Shown piece by piece: positions 31,779-32,812 of a DNA stretch of 32,812 bases. The DNA lies in the IMG/VR virus record IMGVR_UViG_3300021077_000037, positions 1 through 32,812 of that record. One strand, given 5' to 3'. The stretch is from a virus. The translations under genes and the position numbers were made by a program. The stretch's first letter is position 1; each line of letters begins with the position of its first letter. The notes under the pieces were generated by a model. That model did no database searches. It saw only the letters and a program-made list of their open reading frames with translations, and had not been told where the DNA came from.

Positions 31779-31859
31779 ATGAAAACAGAATTAATCACCA
31801 TAGTCATCATCTTCATCCTTATCCTGATCTCGGTCGGGGTGTACTTTTCCTTTTTTTAA
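31779..31859 (+). CDS. Putative 26-residue transmembrane peptide antisense to the holin-like gene
   Basis: The frame begins MKTELITIVIIFILILIS and ends VGVYFSFF, TAA at 31857-31859. One continuous hydrophobic helix after a short charged head resembles phage superinfection-exclusion or small membrane-toxin peptides. It lies opposite the last 23 codons of the holin-like gene. Caution: the antisense of an Asp/Lys-rich tail naturally encodes hydrophobic residues, so the composition alone proves nothing; the consensus promoter with a near-leaderless start is the real support. Confidence 0.5.
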   Translation: MKTELITIVIIFILILISVGVYFSFF

Positions 31860-32081
31860 GTCGAGGTACAAACGACGCTTATACAATAGTGAGTAAACCG
31901 CCGCCGCTAGAGCTAGCAGCAGGATTATGAATGAGATGACTGGGGTTATTATCCCCATGATATGCAGCACCCATTGAGAGACCACAAGGATTGGACCAGT
32001 CATTGTGGACCGGAAGAACTCGTGCAGAGTCGGGAAGACCGATTTCAAGAAATCTAGGATGGATGTTAATATTCCTTGCAT
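31791..32081 (-). CDS. Holin-like membrane protein
   Basis: A 96-residue protein from ATG 32081, which has GGAAT nine bases upstream; a start 75 bp earlier would add a poorly supported N-terminus. A helix (ILTSILDFLKSVFPTLHEFF) precedes a hydrophobic segment (IITPVISFIILLLALAAAVY) and a very charged C-terminus (KKGKVHPDRDQDKDEDDDYG). One or two membrane spans, small size and a charged cytoplasmic tail are holin traits. It follows the fibre genes and precedes the peptidase, the usual lysis cassette place. Confidence 0.6.
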   Translation of the reverse strand: MQGILTSILDFLKSVFPTLHEFFRSTMTGPILVVSQWVLHIMGIITPVISFIILLLALAAAVYSLLYKRRLYLDLKKGKVHPDRDQDKDEDDDYGD

Positions 32082-32180
32082 AATATCATTCCGTGTAAGT
32101 AATGTGATCTTAATATTAAATATTGCATGATAGTACCAACCAATTTGAGTCCACATCCCATGAGTATAAATGTATAATAC

Positions 32181-32812
32181 TTATGCCAAACTCGCACTTG
32201 TCCAATTGGTTCCGTTGTAAATGTACAAAATATTCGTTGACGCATTCATTTGCATATAGGCCGAGCCTACATTTGCGACCGGAGTTAATGCTTTAGTTGA
32301 ACTTGAATACGGCAACTGAAACAATGTTGCTGCGACCACGGAACTTGCTGACAGAGTGCTAGCTACATTCAAGTATGAACATCCAACGTCACCATAAACG
32401 TCCAAAGCATAACGAGGATTGTTGTTATTGACCCCCATGCGGTTATAGTAGGGAGCAATTTGATAAAGATTCTGGTCATTGTTATACCAATTGGTGATGA
32501 ACATTTTACCATTGTTTGTAAGCATCAATTCATTCGGAGCACAATAGAAGTCAAAGTAATATCTTAATGGAACATTTAGATTTCCGTTTTGATATACCAC
32601 GAAATATCCATTCGGGCTACCGTTGTAAATGTTTGTTCCATCCCCCCAAATACCATATGAAACATCGGCAGATTGAGTCGTGAACGTAAAGCTAGAGGTA
32701 TTGAATACTGTAATAATTCCTAGAGACTCATTACCAAGATACAAATTTCCATTTTGAATCAATGCGTCATCAGTGAAATAACCACCCACAAATGAACTGG
32801 TGTAAGTCAAAT
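32181..32812 (-). CDS. Large tail fibre / adhesin, C-terminal part (joins the gene at 1706)
   Basis: Continues the 760-residue fibre across the junction: the codon ending the right edge corresponds to base 53 on the left and is in the same frame. Contains a further propeller-like strand (IWGDGTNIYNGSPNGYFVVY), then NPRYALDVYGDVGCSYLNVA, a motif typical before fibre tips, and an Asn/Thr/Tyr-rich end (MNASTNILYIYNGTNWTSAS). Stop TAA at 32183-32181, 99 bp upstream of the holin-like ATG at 32081. Confidence 0.85.
   Translation of the reverse strand, partial: LTYTSSFVGGYFTDDALIQNGNLYLGNESLGIITVFNTSSFTFTTQSADVSYGIWGDGTNIYNGSPNGYFVVYQNGNLNVPLRYYFDFYCAPNELMLTNNGKMFITNWYNNDQNLYQIAPYYNRMGVNNNNPRYALDVYGDVGCSYLNVASTLSASSVVAATLFQLPYSSSTKALTPVANVGSAYMQMNASTNILYIYNGTNWTSASLA
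32758..32812. repeat. Terminal direct repeat, right copy
   Basis: Exact copy of bases 1-55. See the left copy; together they close the genome. Confidence 0.93.

Noticed and set aside
1-32812. Diversity-generating retroelement acting on the fibres
   Set aside because: No reverse transcriptase (YxDD) gene was seen, and the 50-bp repeat does not show A-specific variation.
1-32812. Temperate-phage functions (integrase, CI-like repressor, attachment site)
   Set aside because: No tyrosine or serine recombinase motif or clear HTH repressor was found; the small RHH-like protein alone is not evidence for lysogeny.

Overview
The window is almost certainly one complete circular tailed-phage genome (class Caudoviricetes) of about 32,757 bp. 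Bases 1-55 are repeated exactly at 32758-32812. When the ends are joined, a tail-fibre reading frame that runs off the left edge continues in frame into the right edge and gives one intact 760-residue gene. No integrase, transposase, tRNA or rRNA gene was found, so nothing supports a temperate lifestyle. The host cannot be named from the sequence. Late genes often carry Shine-Dalgarno-like GGA/AGGA sites and several promoters look like ordinary sigma-70 promoters, which points to a bacterium with conventional initiation signals. The tail proteins use SASYASTASY-type repeats that I associate with environmental phages.

Layout: nearly everything from 26.8 kb leftward to 1 and on through the junction to 30.9 kb is on the minus strand and reads as one long program. 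From upstream to downstream it holds: (1) a 56-residue basic protein and a winged-helix replication initiator that contains its own iteron origin; (2) small accessory genes and a T4 gp55-like sigma factor; (3) small and large terminase; (4) a tail module: a tail-assembly chaperone with a -1 frameshift extension, the tape measure, an Ig-like protein and several large tail proteins including a 1,020-residue cysteine-rich one; (5) a Mu-like head module: DUF935 portal, gpG-like protein, gpI-like protease-scaffold, major capsid, two small capsid-associated proteins and a DUF1320 connector, with a second sigma-like gene inserted; (6) two very large fibres, one ending in a LamG lectin-like domain and one with propeller-like repeats; (7) a holin-like protein and a papain-like cysteine peptidase. 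Placing the tail module between terminase and portal is unusual.

A plus-strand block (27.0-30.9 kb) holds small early or accessory genes: a ribbon-helix-helix-like protein, an HNH-AP2 endonuclease, an HNH/NinG-like nuclease and several unknown proteins. The 26.6-27.0 kb and 28.8-29.5 kb intervals are control regions with promoters, palindromes, a terminator and structured elements.

How it may work together (inference): the initiator binds five 17-bp palindromic iterons inside its own gene, next to an A-rich melting tract as in the lambda O/ori arrangement, and recruits the host replisome, since the phage encodes no polymerase, helicase or primase that I recognise. The two sigma-like factors would redirect host RNA polymerase to late genes. 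Early small genes appear to use strong sigma-70 promoters placed so that transcription starts at, or within a few bases of, the start codon. The best promoter in the window (TTGACA, 17 bp, TATAAT) drives a 26-residue transmembrane peptide antisense to the holin-like gene and is the most novel-looking feature here.
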